Shown piece by piece: positions 7,946 through 17,617 of a DNA stretch of 64,000 bases (position 1 is the first letter of the stretch; each line of letters begins with the position of its first letter). Location: assembly GCF_025567285.1 (NCBI RefSeq), contig NZ_JAOQJT010000003.1:62001-126000 (forward strand), written 5' to 3'. The translations under genes and the position numbers were made by a program. The notes under the pieces were generated by a model that saw only the letters and a list, made by a program, of their open reading frames with translations, had not been told where the DNA came from and did not search any database. This DNA is from Coprococcus aceti (lineage in GTDB: Bacteria > Bacillota > Clostridia > Lachnospirales > Lachnospiraceae).

Positions 7946-9937
7946 ATGAAGAATATGCTGCGTGTGGCAGCCGTTACGCCGAAGGTCCACATCGGAAGTG
8001 TCAGCGGTAATGTCAGAGAGATAATGGATATATATGAAGAGTATAAGGATGCTGCAGATGTCATAGTGACGCCGGAGCTGTCTATCACGGGATATACCTG
8101 TGCGGATCTGTTTGAGAACAGAAAGCTCATAGATGGTGCGAGAAGAGGACTTCTTCAGCTTGCCATGGCGACTTGTACTGGTCAGTCGGCACTGGTGGTC
8201 GGTCTGCCATTTGAGGTGGACGGAGAGCTGTTCAACTGTGCGGCGTTCCTGCAGGGCGGAAGAGTCGTGGCCATCGTGCCGAAGACTTACCTTCCAAACT
8301 ACGGTGAGTTCTACGAGAAGAGATGGTTCTCAGCCAGAAAGTATGATGCGGTGATGGTCAATCTCATGGACCCGGAAGATGATGGAGATGAGCTTGAATA
8401 CAATGCCGGTTCAAAGAAAGCCGGGGACAGGGCTGTTGGCAGTGAAGTGCTGTTTGGCAACAATGTGATGATAGAGATGGGCAGCGGAGACCAGAGAGTC
8501 AAGCTTGGCATAGAGATATGTGAGGATGCCTGGACTCCGGTTTCGCCGGGAAGACTTCTTGCCATGGCGGGAGCAGAGGTGATACTCAACCTTTCCGCGT
8601 CAAATGAGGTCATCGGAAAGGCTGCATACAGGCACAAGCTGATAGGAAGTGTGTCGTCGGACTGCCTGTGCGGATATGTGTATGTGTCGGCTGGAATGTA
8701 CGAGTCCACATCGGATCTGGTATTTTCAGGACACAATCTGATGTACGAGAACGGCAAACTCCTCGGCGAGGTAAAGCCATTTGAGGATGGAGTGCTGATA
8801 AGGGATATAAGTCTCACCAAGATCAGACACGACAGGATAGCCAACAAGTCATTTGCCGACTGCAAGCGTGATTTCGCATTCAGAAAGTATGAGACGGTGG
8901 TGTGTGATACCCCACTCATGGACAAAGGAAATGTGCTCATGAAGGTGAAGATGACACCATTTGTCCCATCGGGAAATAAGCTTGAGAGGTGCATGGCGAT
9001 ATTCAAGATGCAGGTTGCCGGACTTCAGAGAAGGATAGAGGCGACCCACTGTAAATGTGTGGTCGTGGGAGTGTCAGGTGGACTTGATTCCACACTGGCT
9101 TTGCTGGTTTCAGCACAGGCGGTGAAGAATGCGGGACTTCCACCCACAACTGTCGTGGGAATCACCATGCCGGGATTTGGAACGACAAACAGGACGAAGA
9201 ACAACTCCACGGAACTCATGAGACTGCTCGGTTGTGACAGCAGAGAGATAAGCATAGCTGCATCGGTGAGACAGCATTTTGCCGATATTGGACAGGACGA
9301 GAGCGTGCATGACGTCACTTATGAGAACTGTCAGGCGAGGGAGAGAACACAGATACTCATGGATGTCGCCAACAAGAAGGGCGGATTCGTGGTTGGAACC
9401 GGAGATCTCTCGGAGCTGGCACTTGGCTGGTGCACCTACAACGGCGACCATATGAGCATGTATGCGGTGAATACAAGTATACCAAAGACGCTGGTGCGCT
9501 CACTTGTGAACGAAGTCGGACACTTCATGGAGGTTGATGGATTTGTGGGTATCGCGCCGATCATAGACGATATCATAGACACACCGGTCAGCCCGGAGCT
9601 GCTTCCACCGAACCCGGACGGAACCATCGCGCAGAAGACGGAGGACACCGTGGGATCATACATCCTGCACGATTTCTTCTTATATTATACATTGCGATAT
9701 GGAATGTCACCTGAGGAGGTAAATGAGCTGTGCAAGGAGGCTGTAAGACAGAGTGACGAGTACAATTTCTCAGACAGCGAGATCGATAAATGGCAGAAGG
9801 TATTCTACACGAGATTCTTCCGCCAGCAGTTCAAGAGGAACTGTATGCCGGACGGTGTGAAAGTTGGAACCGTGTCGGTCAGCCCGAGAGGAGATCTGAG
9901 ACTGCCGTCTGAGATAGAGTTTGAGGATTTTTTGTAA
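7946..9937 (+). CDS. nadE: NAD+ synthetase, glutamine-hydrolysing
   Basis: It makes NAD from deamido-NAD, ATP and glutamine. Residues 1-290 form a nitrilase-type glutaminase domain with the Glu (TPELSITGY, about 43), Lys (VPKTYLPNYGE) and Cys (GIEICEDAW, about 193) triad. Residues 340-663 form the synthetase domain with the pyrophosphatase loop SGGLDST at about 377. I take the ATG at 7946, behind AAGGAGG (7934-7940), rather than the in-frame start at 7904. At 663 residues it is full length for the two-domain form. The MIF-like gene follows after 22 bases and is probably in the same operon. Confidence 0.96.
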   Translation: MKNMLRVAAVTPKVHIGSVSGNVREIMDIYEEYKDAADVIVTPELSITGYTCADLFENRKLIDGARRGLLQLAMATCTGQSALVVGLPFEVDGELFNCAAFLQGGRVVAIVPKTYLPNYGEFYEKRWFSARKYDAVMVNLMDPEDDGDELEYNAGSKKAGDRAVGSEVLFGNNVMIEMGSGDQRVKLGIEICEDAWTPVSPGRLLAMAGAEVILNLSASNEVIGKAAYRHKLIGSVSSDCLCGYVYVSAGMYESTSDLVFSGHNLMYENGKLLGEVKPFEDGVLIRDISLTKIRHDRIANKSFADCKRDFAFRKYETVVCDTPLMDKGNVLMKVKMTPFVPSGNKLERCMAIFKMQVAGLQRRIEATHCKCVVVGVSGGLDSTLALLVSAQAVKNAGLPPTTVVGITMPGFGTTNRTKNNSTELMRLLGCDSREISIAASVRQHFADIGQDESVHDVTYENCQARERTQILMDVANKKGGFVVGTGDLSELALGWCTYNGDHMSMYAVNTSIPKTLVRSLVNEVGHFMEVDGFVGIAPIIDDIIDTPVSPELLPPNPDGTIAQKTEDTVGSYILHDFFLYYTLRYGMSPEEVNELCKEAVRQSDEYNFSDSEIDKWQKVFYTRFFRQQFKRNCMPDGVKVGTVSVSPRGDLRLPSEIEFEDFL

Positions 9938-9959
9938 TATAATTTAGGAGGACAAAGAA

Positions 9960-10301
9960 ATGCCATTTATAGATTCAAAGGTTACAGTGAAGATGAGCGA
10001 TGACCAGAAGGAGACTCTTAAGAGCAGTCTCGGTCAGGCGATAACAACGATGAACAAGACGGAGAGCTACCTTATGGTCGGCATCAACGATGGATACGAC
10101 CTGTTCATGGGCGGAAAGAAACTTGATAAGGGTGCATATGTGGAAGTTAGCGTATTCGGTGATGTGACTCCTAAAGCGTGTGATGCCATGACAGGAAAGA
10201 TCTGCGATATATTTGCAGATGTACTTGGAATCCCGGGAAATGCGGTGTACGTGACTTACCACGGCGTACATGACTGGGGCTGGAACGGCGGTAATTTCTG
10301 A
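9960..10301 (+). CDS. MIF/tautomerase-superfamily protein
   Basis: A 113-residue protein with the size and pattern of macrophage migration inhibitory factor and its bacterial homologs. The initiator Met is followed by Pro, the catalytic base of this superfamily once Met is removed. A central segment has the SYLMVGI..G strand pattern, and the C-terminus is rich in Trp/Gly (DWGWNGGNF). Phenylpyruvate or related keto-enol tautomerase activity is expected from the family; the physiological substrate is unknown. It sits between nadE and a PAP2 phosphatase gene, and its stop codon overlaps the ATG of the latter by one base, which indicates translational coupling. Confidence 0.85.
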   Translation: MPFIDSKVTVKMSDDQKETLKSSLGQAITTMNKTESYLMVGINDGYDLFMGGKKLDKGAYVEVSVFGDVTPKACDAMTGKICDIFADVLGIPGNAVYVTYHGVHDWGWNGGNF

Positions 10302-10813
10302 TGTGGGAGATAGAAGTCCTTGACGCTCTCCAGAATATACATACCCCATGGCTTGACAAGCTCATGGTGGCGATCACATCCCTTGGAAATGCGGGAATAC
10401 TGTGGATAGTGCTGGCGGCTGTGCTGCTGATTATTCCAAAGACGAGGAAGGCAGGGCTGTGCATGGCCATCGCACTTATCCTTGATCTTCTTATAACCAA
10501 CTGCCTGTTAAAGAATCTTGTCGCCAGAACAAGACCATATGATGTGGCGGATTTTACAGATCTGATAGTGAAGAAACCAACGGATTACTCCTTCCCATCG
10601 GGACACACGGCGGCGTCATTTGCGGCTGTCACGGCGTTGTTCATGAGCAGGAAGAAACTGCTGGGCGCAATATCCTGTGTGATAGCGATCCTCATAGCGT
10701 TCTCAAGAATGTATCTGTATGTGCATTTCCCAACAGATATCATTGGCGGAATAGTGGTAGGCGTGGCAGCTGGAGTGGCAGCAGGATTTATACTTAGAGC
10801 GATTGATAAATGA
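10301..10813 (+). CDS. PAP2-family membrane phosphatase
   Basis: A 170-residue integral membrane protein with the three phosphatase motifs of the type 2 phosphatidic acid phosphatase superfamily: K.....RP (KNLVARTRPYD), PSGH (SFPSGHTAA) and SR..H..D (SRMYLYVHFPTD). Such enzymes dephosphorylate lipid phosphates such as undecaprenyl pyrophosphate or phosphatidate at the membrane. The ATG overlaps the stop codon of the MIF-like gene by one base. The substrate cannot be decided from the sequence. Confidence 0.93.
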   Translation: MWEIEVLDALQNIHTPWLDKLMVAITSLGNAGILWIVLAAVLLIIPKTRKAGLCMAIALILDLLITNCLLKNLVARTRPYDVADFTDLIVKKPTDYSFPSGHTAASFAAVTALFMSRKKLLGAISCVIAILIAFSRMYLYVHFPTDIIGGIVVGVAAGVAAGFILRAIDK

Positions 10814-10846
10814 TTTGGCGGATCGTTGGTTTGGAGGGATACGATT

Positions 10847-11848
10847 ATGAGTGAATATACCATACTGCCGTTGATCAATGCAGCATTTCAGCCGGGTGAA
10901 GCGAAAAAGATGGTAGACAGTTTTGAAGACAGGGATTTTCAGGAGATAGCACGTGCTGAATACTATTATTTTACCGGGCAGGCGGAGGAGTGCAATCATA
11001 TAGCAGAACGTTATCTGATGAGCCATAATATAAAATTGAAGATGTCATCCTGCCTGTTATATGTATACTCTAATCTGACACTTGGCAGAGAAGCTGCATC
11101 AAGGAAAGGACTGAGGGAGATTCAGAAATGTCTTGAAAAAGAGACGAAAAATCCTTCATCCGCTGAGGACAGGGCTGTCAGTGTATTTGCGGGATATATG
11201 TCCTCTGTGCTTTTGCATCTTTCGGTGGATGAACTTCCGGATGTGGAGCTTTATGCAGTAACATTGCCGCCTGGAATTAAGCTGTTTTCTGCCTATGTAA
11301 TAGCTCACATGGCATATTTAAAAGGCGAGTATGGCAGGGCACTTGGAATTTGCGAGGCAGCATTGATGTTCAGGGATGATATATATCCTATTAGTATGAT
11401 CTATCTGTATTGTATGATTGCAATGTGTCAGATGAATCTGAAAAATCAGCAGAAAGCAAAAGATGCATTGATGCTGGCGTGGAACGTGGCGAAAGAAGAC
11501 GAATTTCTGGAACCTTTCGTTGAACATCATGGTTTGCTGCAGGGACTTCTGGAGTCATGTATCCGCAAGGAGGATTCAAAACTATATAACAAATTATCTG
11601 ATAAAGTCATTGCCTTTAGCAGGGGATGGATGTCAATCCACAATCCTATGTCAGGAAATTCAGTGACGGATGCATTATCCACAGTGGAATTCTCGATTGC
11701 AATGCTGGCAAGCCGAGATTGGAATAATCAGGAAATTGCAGATTATCTGGGATTTTCACCCAATACGGTTAAAACTTATCTGAGCAGGATTTATGAAAAA
11801 ATGAATATAAATAAGAGGGATGAGCTGAAAAATTATATGCTGAAATAG
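10847..11848 (+). CDS. LuxR-type transcription regulator with helical N-terminal region
   Basis: The last ~60 residues form a GerE/LuxR helix-turn-helix (WNNQEIADYLGFSPNTVKTYLS). The 260 residues before it are helical and resemble TPR-type repeats, as in stand-alone LuxR regulators that sense through repeats rather than a receiver domain; no phosphoacceptor aspartate pattern is visible. The ATG at 10847 has GGAGGG at good spacing, and I prefer it to the in-frame TTG at 10826. The gene starts 33 bases after the PAP2 gene and precedes the surface protein gene at 11966, which it may regulate (inference). Confidence 0.85.
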   Translation: MSEYTILPLINAAFQPGEAKKMVDSFEDRDFQEIARAEYYYFTGQAEECNHIAERYLMSHNIKLKMSSCLLYVYSNLTLGREAASRKGLREIQKCLEKETKNPSSAEDRAVSVFAGYMSSVLLHLSVDELPDVELYAVTLPPGIKLFSAYVIAHMAYLKGEYGRALGICEAALMFRDDIYPISMIYLYCMIAMCQMNLKNQQKAKDALMLAWNVAKEDEFLEPFVEHHGLLQGLLESCIRKEDSKLYNKLSDKVIAFSRGWMSIHNPMSGNSVTDALSTVEFSIAMLASRDWNNQEIADYLGFSPNTVKTYLSRIYEKMNINKRDELKNYMLK

Positions 11849-11965
11849 GAAAATATACATTTTCGTATCGAAACGGAGATTACATGGAAGAAGTCAAAAT
11901 GATAAAATCTTTATATACAGAAATCACTAACCAAACTCAGATTTATTTTTAAGGGAGGGAACTAT

Positions 11966-13486
11966 ATGAAGAGAAGAATTTTGACCACCCTGCTCACTAT
12001 GTGCATGGTGCTGATGCTGCTGCGGATACCGGCATATGCGGGCAGAGCCTATTGCGACATCTGTGGTAAATGGGTAAGTACAACCGGAACTTATGAATAC
12101 AAAGACGCTGGATATCATTGGCATCACGTTTATTGCACAGAATGTGGCACTAATATCACCAATCCACGTTCTGCGCATGTGTGGAGCGGAACGGCAACCT
12201 GCACAAGCGGACAGACTTGCACGATCTGCGGAGGAACATCCACCCCTCTCGGACATGATTGGAACTCAAACTGGATTTCGGATGAAAACAATCATTGGCA
12301 TGAGTGTAATGTCTGCGCAGAAAAGGGCGATGTTGGAATACATATTTGGGATAATGGCACTATAACTATTTCTCCAACCTGCACAACAGAGGGGGAGAGA
12401 AAGTATACTTGCATTGGATGCGGCAGAATAAAAACAGAGACGATCCAAGCTACGGGTCACGACCTCGTACATCACGATGCACAGGCGGCGACTTGTACCG
12501 CAAACGGTTGGGAAACTTACGATACCTGCAGTAACTGTGATTACACCACCTATACGGAGATTCCGGCAGTAGGTCATAGTTATGGAGATGTAACATACAC
12601 ATGGAGCACAGACAATCAACACTGTACAGCAGAAAGAAAATGTACAGCATGTGATGGCGTAGAAAGTGAGACAGCAGATACAACAGCAACAGTAATACAG
12701 GAAAAGAACTGCGTATTGCCAGAATTAACTACATACAGTGTGACATTTGAAAATTCTGCTTTTGAATCTCAAACAAAGGAAAATGTACGGACAGCAGAAA
12801 ACGCCGGTCACGATATGGAAAAAGTAGAAAAGCAAGCTGCTACTGCTGCCAAAGAAGGAAACAGCACATATTGGTTCTGTGATAAATGTAATAAGTATTT
12901 TAGTGATGAAGAAGCAGAAAATGAAATTAAAAAGGAAGACACAGTGCTTGCGAAACTTGCCCCTGTTATTATCAAGGGAGACGGAGCGACAGTAACAGCA
13001 GGTGCGAAGAATGCACTATCATTCACATCTGATGCTGCATACAGGGATTTTATTCGTGTTGAGGTTGACGGAAAGACCATAGATGAGAGTAATTATACGG
13101 TGGAATCTGGAAGTATAATCGTAACATTGAAAGAGGATTATGTTGCCGGTTTTTCGGAGGGTGAGCATACACTTGGCATTGTCTCTGAGAGCGGAACAGC
13201 GACAGCTCATTTTACAGTAAACGAGAAGACAACGGGGACACAGGAGCCTTCGGAAGACACAACCGGTACAACACAGGAGCCTTCGGAAGACACAACCAGT
13301 ACAACACAGGAGCCTTCGGAAGGTACAACCAATAAAACACAGGAGACAAGTACAACGGATAAAACAACACAATCATCTCCAAAAACTGGTGACAGTACAG
13401 ACTTGCAGTTGTATGTGATTCTTATGTTTGTTTCAATAGTGGGGGTTGCAGGAATTTGTGTTAAGAAAAGGTTCAAGACCCATTGA
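11966..13486 (+). CDS. Sortase-type surface protein with Cys/His repeats
   Basis: A 506-residue exported protein. A signal peptide (residues 1-26, cleaved near AYA) is followed by several ~45-residue modules containing CxxC pairs and GHxW/GHD motifs (about residues 28-300), of a type common in Lachnospiraceae surface proteins and probably stabilised by metal or disulphide. A beta-rich domain (about 330-420) follows, then a Thr/Glu/Ser linker made of three 11-residue repeats, and a C-terminal sorting signal with SPKTGD, a membrane segment and a basic tail. AGGGAGG precedes the ATG. The ligand is unknown. The immediately upstream LuxR-type gene may control it. Confidence 0.85.
   Translation: MKRRILTTLLTMCMVLMLLRIPAYAGRAYCDICGKWVSTTGTYEYKDAGYHWHHVYCTECGTNITNPRSAHVWSGTATCTSGQTCTICGGTSTPLGHDWNSNWISDENNHWHECNVCAEKGDVGIHIWDNGTITISPTCTTEGERKYTCIGCGRIKTETIQATGHDLVHHDAQAATCTANGWETYDTCSNCDYTTYTEIPAVGHSYGDVTYTWSTDNQHCTAERKCTACDGVESETADTTATVIQEKNCVLPELTTYSVTFENSAFESQTKENVRTAENAGHDMEKVEKQAATAAKEGNSTYWFCDKCNKYFSDEEAENEIKKEDTVLAKLAPVIIKGDGATVTAGAKNALSFTSDAAYRDFIRVEVDGKTIDESNYTVESGSIIVTLKEDYVAGFSEGEHTLGIVSESGTATAHFTVNEKTTGTQEPSEDTTGTTQEPSEDTTSTTQEPSEGTTNKTQETSTTDKTTQSSPKTGDSTDLQLYVILMFVSIVGVAGICVKKRFKTH
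13238..13336 (+). repeat. Three 33-bp in-frame tandem repeats in the cell-wall linker
   Basis: Units start at 13238, 13271 and 13304 and encode TQEPSEDTTGT with minor changes; a partial fourth copy follows. They form the wall-spanning linker and are likely to vary in copy number. Confidence 0.9.
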
Positions 13487-13543
13487 TGGCTTTGAATGAA
13501 ATGGCTGTTAGAGCGGAAATTACATATTAGATCTCTATAAAAT

Positions 13544-13590
13544 GAGGCATATGGACTAAAAAGATGTTCATATGCCTTATTTTAATATGT
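13544..13590 (+). terminator. Probable terminator after the surface protein gene
   Basis: AGGCATATG (13545-13553) pairs with CATATGCCT (13569-13577), followed by a broken T-rich stretch, so it is moderate in strength. The rest of the gap up to 13800 is AT-rich and shows no gene. Confidence 0.6.
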
Positions 13591-13799
13591 CTTTAAATAC
13601 TTTAAATACACAGAAATTTCACAAACAAAACGCCTCTGTATACTATTGACATTAAAAAATAGAAGTATTAATATTTATGCAACTTGCGTTAAATCACACA
13701 TAGCTGACGATCAGATATCGCATATCATAAATCAAGTTCCTGATTTTGTGCATCTGAGGATTCTGTCAGCATTTCAAACCGAAACAAGGAGGAAATAGA

Positions 13800-15551
13800 A
13801 TGATCAAAACATTGCTTGGTCAGGTGGGCGAGTACAAGAAGGACTCAATACTCACACCTGTATTTACGGCGGCAGAGGTCTTTATGGAGATCCTCATTCC
13901 ATTTGTGACCGCCAAAATAATTGACGAAGGAATCAACGGACAGGACATGAGCAAGGTGTATATGTATGGCGGACTCATGCTTGTGTTGGCTTTCCTGAGC
14001 CTTTTCTTTGGAGTGATGGCGGGCAAATTCGCTGCCAGCGCATCGACAGGATTTGCCTGCAACCTGAGGGAGGGCATGTACAGGAATGTGCAGGAGTTTT
14101 CATTTACCAACATTGACAAATTCAGCACCGCAAGTCTTATAACACGAATGACAACTGATGTGACAAATGTACAGAACGCGTACCAGATGCTCATACGAAT
14201 CGCAGTCCGTGCGCCACTCATGCTCATTTGCAGTATGATAATGTGCTTTACAATCAACGTGGAGCTGTCACTTGTATTTGTGGCAGCACTTGTGGTTCTT
14301 GCATTTGGATTGTTCTTCATCATATTCAAGGTAACACCTATATTTGACGAGGTATTCAGGAACTATGACAACCTGAATGCCAGTGTTCAGGAAAATGTAT
14401 CAGCGATAAGAGTTGTAAAGGCATTTGTCAGGGAAGAATATGAGGATAAGAAGTTTGGGAAGGCAGCAGAGGTTCTTGCGGAACTGTCCATAAAGGCTGA
14501 GAGTCTGCTGGCTTTCAACAATCCTATCATGATGTTTGTCATCTTTACATGTATGATGCTCCTGTCGTGGATCGGAGCACACTTCATAGTCAGTGGTAGC
14601 ATGACAACTGGAAATCTTACATCACTTTTCAGCTATGTCATGAGCATGATGATGTCGCTGATGATGCTGTCCATGGTATTTGTCATGATCTCCATGAGTA
14701 TGGCAAGTATGAGACGAATATCTGAGGTCCTTGAGGAGACACCTACCATGACCAATCCTGATGAGCCGATCATGGAGGTCCCTGATGGAAGAATAGATTT
14801 TAACCATGTTGATTTTGTATATAAGGCAGGAAGTGCAGAGGACACGCTGAAGGATATTGACATTCACATAAAGTCTGGAGAGACAGTTGGTGTGATAGGT
14901 GGAACCGGCTGCGGTAAGTCGACATTTGTCAATCTGATAAGCAGACTTTACGATGTGAAACCGGACGGTGGTTCGGTCTGGGTCGGAGGACATGACGTGC
15001 GTGATTACGATATGGAGGTCATCCGAAATGAAGTGGCGGTTGTGCTCCAGAAGAATGTGCTGTTTTCGGGTACGATACTTGATAATCTGAGATGGGGCAA
15101 GGCGGATGCCACGGAGAATGAGTGCCGTGAGGTGTGCGAGCTTGCCTGTGCGGATGAGTTCATAGACAGGATGCCGGATGGATATAACACCTGGATCGAG
15201 CAGGGCGGAAGCAATGTGTCCGGCGGTCAGAAGCAGAGACTCTGCATTGCCAGAGCGCTGCTCAAGAGCCCGAAGGTACTCATTCTCGATGATTCCACAA
15301 GCGCAGTTGACACCGCCACGGATGCGAAGATCAGACAGGCATTTGCAACCAAGATACCGAACACCACCAAGATCATCATATCCCAGAGAATATCAAGTGT
15401 GCAGGATGCTGACAGGATCATAGTTCTGGATAACGGAATGGTCAGCGGCTTCGACACACATGAGAATCTGTTAAAGAACAACACGATATATAAGGAGATC
15501 TACGACGTACAGATGTCTGGCGGCGGTGATTTCGATGAGAAGATGAATTAA
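13800..15551 (+). CDS. ABC exporter half-transporter with degenerate catalytic motifs
   Basis: 583 residues: a six-helix export-type membrane domain (1-310) fused to an ATPase domain. Walker A is GGTGCGKST (about 366) and the signature is VSGGQ. After Walker B the catalytic Glu is replaced by Asp (ILDDSTSAVD, about 495), and the switch His is Gln (SQR, about 525). This is the pattern of the degenerate subunit in heterodimeric exporters. The partner gene follows 24 bases later with the complementary motif set. The substrate (drug, lipid or peptide) cannot be told from the sequence. Confidence 0.93.
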   Translation: MIKTLLGQVGEYKKDSILTPVFTAAEVFMEILIPFVTAKIIDEGINGQDMSKVYMYGGLMLVLAFLSLFFGVMAGKFAASASTGFACNLREGMYRNVQEFSFTNIDKFSTASLITRMTTDVTNVQNAYQMLIRIAVRAPLMLICSMIMCFTINVELSLVFVAALVVLAFGLFFIIFKVTPIFDEVFRNYDNLNASVQENVSAIRVVKAFVREEYEDKKFGKAAEVLAELSIKAESLLAFNNPIMMFVIFTCMMLLSWIGAHFIVSGSMTTGNLTSLFSYVMSMMMSLMMLSMVFVMISMSMASMRRISEVLEETPTMTNPDEPIMEVPDGRIDFNHVDFVYKAGSAEDTLKDIDIHIKSGETVGVIGGTGCGKSTFVNLISRLYDVKPDGGSVWVGGHDVRDYDMEVIRNEVAVVLQKNVLFSGTILDNLRWGKADATENECREVCELACADEFIDRMPDGYNTWIEQGGSNVSGGQKQRLCIARALLKSPKVLILDDSTSAVDTATDAKIRQAFATKIPNTTKIIISQRISSVQDADRIIVLDNGMVSGFDTHENLLKNNTIYKEIYDVQMSGGGDFDEKMN

Positions 15552-15575
15552 TTATGGAGGAAAGGAGGCAGTGTA

Positions 15576-17528
15576 ATGACAGGAAATACAGAGAAATACA
15601 GTGAAAATAAGATGGATGATAAAGTGGATGCAGGGCTGAAGAGACCTGGAAAGGATCAGGGCAAAAATCCCATGAAGGCACTTGGAAGATTGCTCAGATA
15701 TGTCCTCAAGGAATACAAGCTGGCATGCGTTACAGTTGTGGTCAGCATACTTATATCAGCACTTGCAATACTGAGTATATCGATGTTCATGCAGAAACTT
15801 ATCGATGTATATATTGAACCGATGATGAAACAGAGCACGCCTGATTATGGACCTCTCGCCCACAGGATGCTGGGGCTTGGTCTTATACTTGTGCTGGGAA
15901 TCATTTGCGCATACGCGTACAACAGGATCATGGTAAATGTGACTCAGGGAACCATGAAGAGGCTCAGAGTTCAGCTCTTTGAGAGAATGGAATCCCTTCC
16001 GATATCTTTCTTTGACACACATGCACATGGAGATATCATGTCGGTGTACACCAATGATGTTGACACACTCCGTCAGGTCATAAGCCAGAGTATGCCGCAG
16101 CTTATCAACTCAAGCATCACATTTATCTCAACACTCATTGCTATGATAGTTCTTGATATACCGCTCACGGTTCTGTCGGTTGTCATGGTACTAATCATGA
16201 TAAAGGCGACATCAAGCTTGGGCGCGAAGTCGGGAAGATACTTTATGAAGCAGCAGCAGGATCTTGGTAAGGTCAACGGCTATATAGAGGAAATGATGAG
16301 CGGCCAGAAGGTTGTCAAGGTGTTCTGCCACGAAGAAAAGGCATATGACGATTTCTGCAAATTGAACAGATCTCTTCAGGACAGCGCCTACAAGGCAAAT
16401 ATGATAGCCAACATTACCATGCCGGTGAATGCGAACCTTGGAAACATAAGCTATGTTCTCTGCGCTGTACTTGGAGGTGTACTTGCAGTAAATGGATGGT
16501 CAGGTCTTACCATAGGAACGCTTGTGGCATTCCTGACGCTTAACAAGAGTTTTACGATGCCGGTTACACAGATAAGCCAGCAGATCAACGCCATAGTCAT
16601 GGCTGCAGCCGGAGCCGACAGGGTATTTACCATGACGGATGAGAAGCCAGAGGAGGACGAGGGCTATGTTGAGCTGGTAAATGCAAAGAAGGATGCAGAT
16701 GGCAATCTCACGGAGACCGAGGAGAGAACTGGACTCTGGGCATGGAGACATAGGCATGAGACTGGCGAGGTCACATACAGGGAGCTCACAGGCGAGGTTG
16801 AATTTGAGAATGTTGACTTCGGTTACAATCCGGATAAGATTGTTCTTCACGACATCAATATGTATGCAAAGCCCGGGCAGAAGATAGCATTTGTCGGAAG
16901 TACAGGTGCGGGCAAGACGACCATAACCAATCTGATAAACAGGTTTTATGATATACAGGACGGCAAGATAAGGTATGACAATATCAACATAGGCAAGATC
17001 AGAAAGCCGGATCTCAGACGAAGCCTTGGAATAGTGCTTCAGGATACACATCTGTTCACAGGAACAGTCATGGACAACATAAGATATGGCAAGCTGGATG
17101 CCACGGATGAGGAGTGCATCAAGGCTGCAAAGCTTGCAAATGCTCACGATTTCATAAAGCGACTTCCTGACGGCTACAACACGGTGCTCACCGGGGACGG
17201 TTCAAACCTCAGTCAGGGACAGAGACAGCTCCTTGCGATTGCAAGGGCAGCGGTTGCGGATCCACCGGCATTGATCCTTGATGAGGCTACATCATCCATC
17301 GATACGAGAACTGAGGCCATGGTATCAAGGGGAATGGATGCCCTCATGGAGGGAAGAACGTCATTTGTCATAGCTCACCGACTTTCCACGGTTAAGGACG
17401 CGGACTGCATCATGGTCATGGAGCAGGGACGTATCATAGAGAGAGGCACCCACGATCAGCTCATTGACATGAAGGGCAGATATTATCAGCTGTACACTGG
17501 CAAGAAGGCCGTGGCTGGGCAGGCGTAA
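15576..17528 (+). CDS. ABC exporter half-transporter, catalytic partner
   Basis: 650 residues: a polar N-terminal tail (1-35), a six-helix export domain, and an ATPase domain with Walker A STGAGKTT (about 441), Walker B LILDEATSSID with the catalytic Glu (about 566) and the switch His (AHR). The signature is LSQGQ instead of LSGGQ. Together with the Asp and Gln of the upstream subunit, that places all the altered residues in one composite ATP site, as in known heterodimeric exporters. A charged insert (about residues 360-405) precedes the ATPase domain. AAAGGAGG precedes the ATG. Confidence 0.94.
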   Translation: MTGNTEKYSENKMDDKVDAGLKRPGKDQGKNPMKALGRLLRYVLKEYKLACVTVVVSILISALAILSISMFMQKLIDVYIEPMMKQSTPDYGPLAHRMLGLGLILVLGIICAYAYNRIMVNVTQGTMKRLRVQLFERMESLPISFFDTHAHGDIMSVYTNDVDTLRQVISQSMPQLINSSITFISTLIAMIVLDIPLTVLSVVMVLIMIKATSSLGAKSGRYFMKQQQDLGKVNGYIEEMMSGQKVVKVFCHEEKAYDDFCKLNRSLQDSAYKANMIANITMPVNANLGNISYVLCAVLGGVLAVNGWSGLTIGTLVAFLTLNKSFTMPVTQISQQINAIVMAAAGADRVFTMTDEKPEEDEGYVELVNAKKDADGNLTETEERTGLWAWRHRHETGEVTYRELTGEVEFENVDFGYNPDKIVLHDINMYAKPGQKIAFVGSTGAGKTTITNLINRFYDIQDGKIRYDNINIGKIRKPDLRRSLGIVLQDTHLFTGTVMDNIRYGKLDATDEECIKAAKLANAHDFIKRLPDGYNTVLTGDGSNLSQGQRQLLAIARAAVADPPALILDEATSSIDTRTEAMVSRGMDALMEGRTSFVIAHRLSTVKDADCIMVMEQGRIIERGTHDQLIDMKGRYYQLYTGKKAVAGQA

Positions 17529-17562
17529 GCACTTGAATTGTGTATAAAAAACTGAAAATTAC

Positions 17563-17591
17563 TTGCAATATAAAAGTTTATGTGCTATTAT
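17563..17591 (+). promoter_or_regulatory. Promoter for the 17673 gene
   Basis: TTGCAA (17563-17568), exactly 17 bases, then TATTAT (17586-17591). The predicted start near 17598 lies upstream of a terminator hairpin, so transcription must pass the hairpin to reach the gene. The cyanase gene has the same core arrangement (26539-26567). Confidence 0.65.
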
Positions 17592-17617
17592 AGGGGCAAT
17601 TAATGGTAGTCGCAGTT

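Noticed and set aside
8311..9006. Long open frame antisense to nadE
   Set aside because: It lies wholly inside a well-supported gene, has no ribosome site and no family-like sequence; it is a by-product of codon bias.
16500..17147. Long minus-strand frame inside the second ABC gene
   Set aside because: Antisense to conserved ATPase motifs and without start signals.
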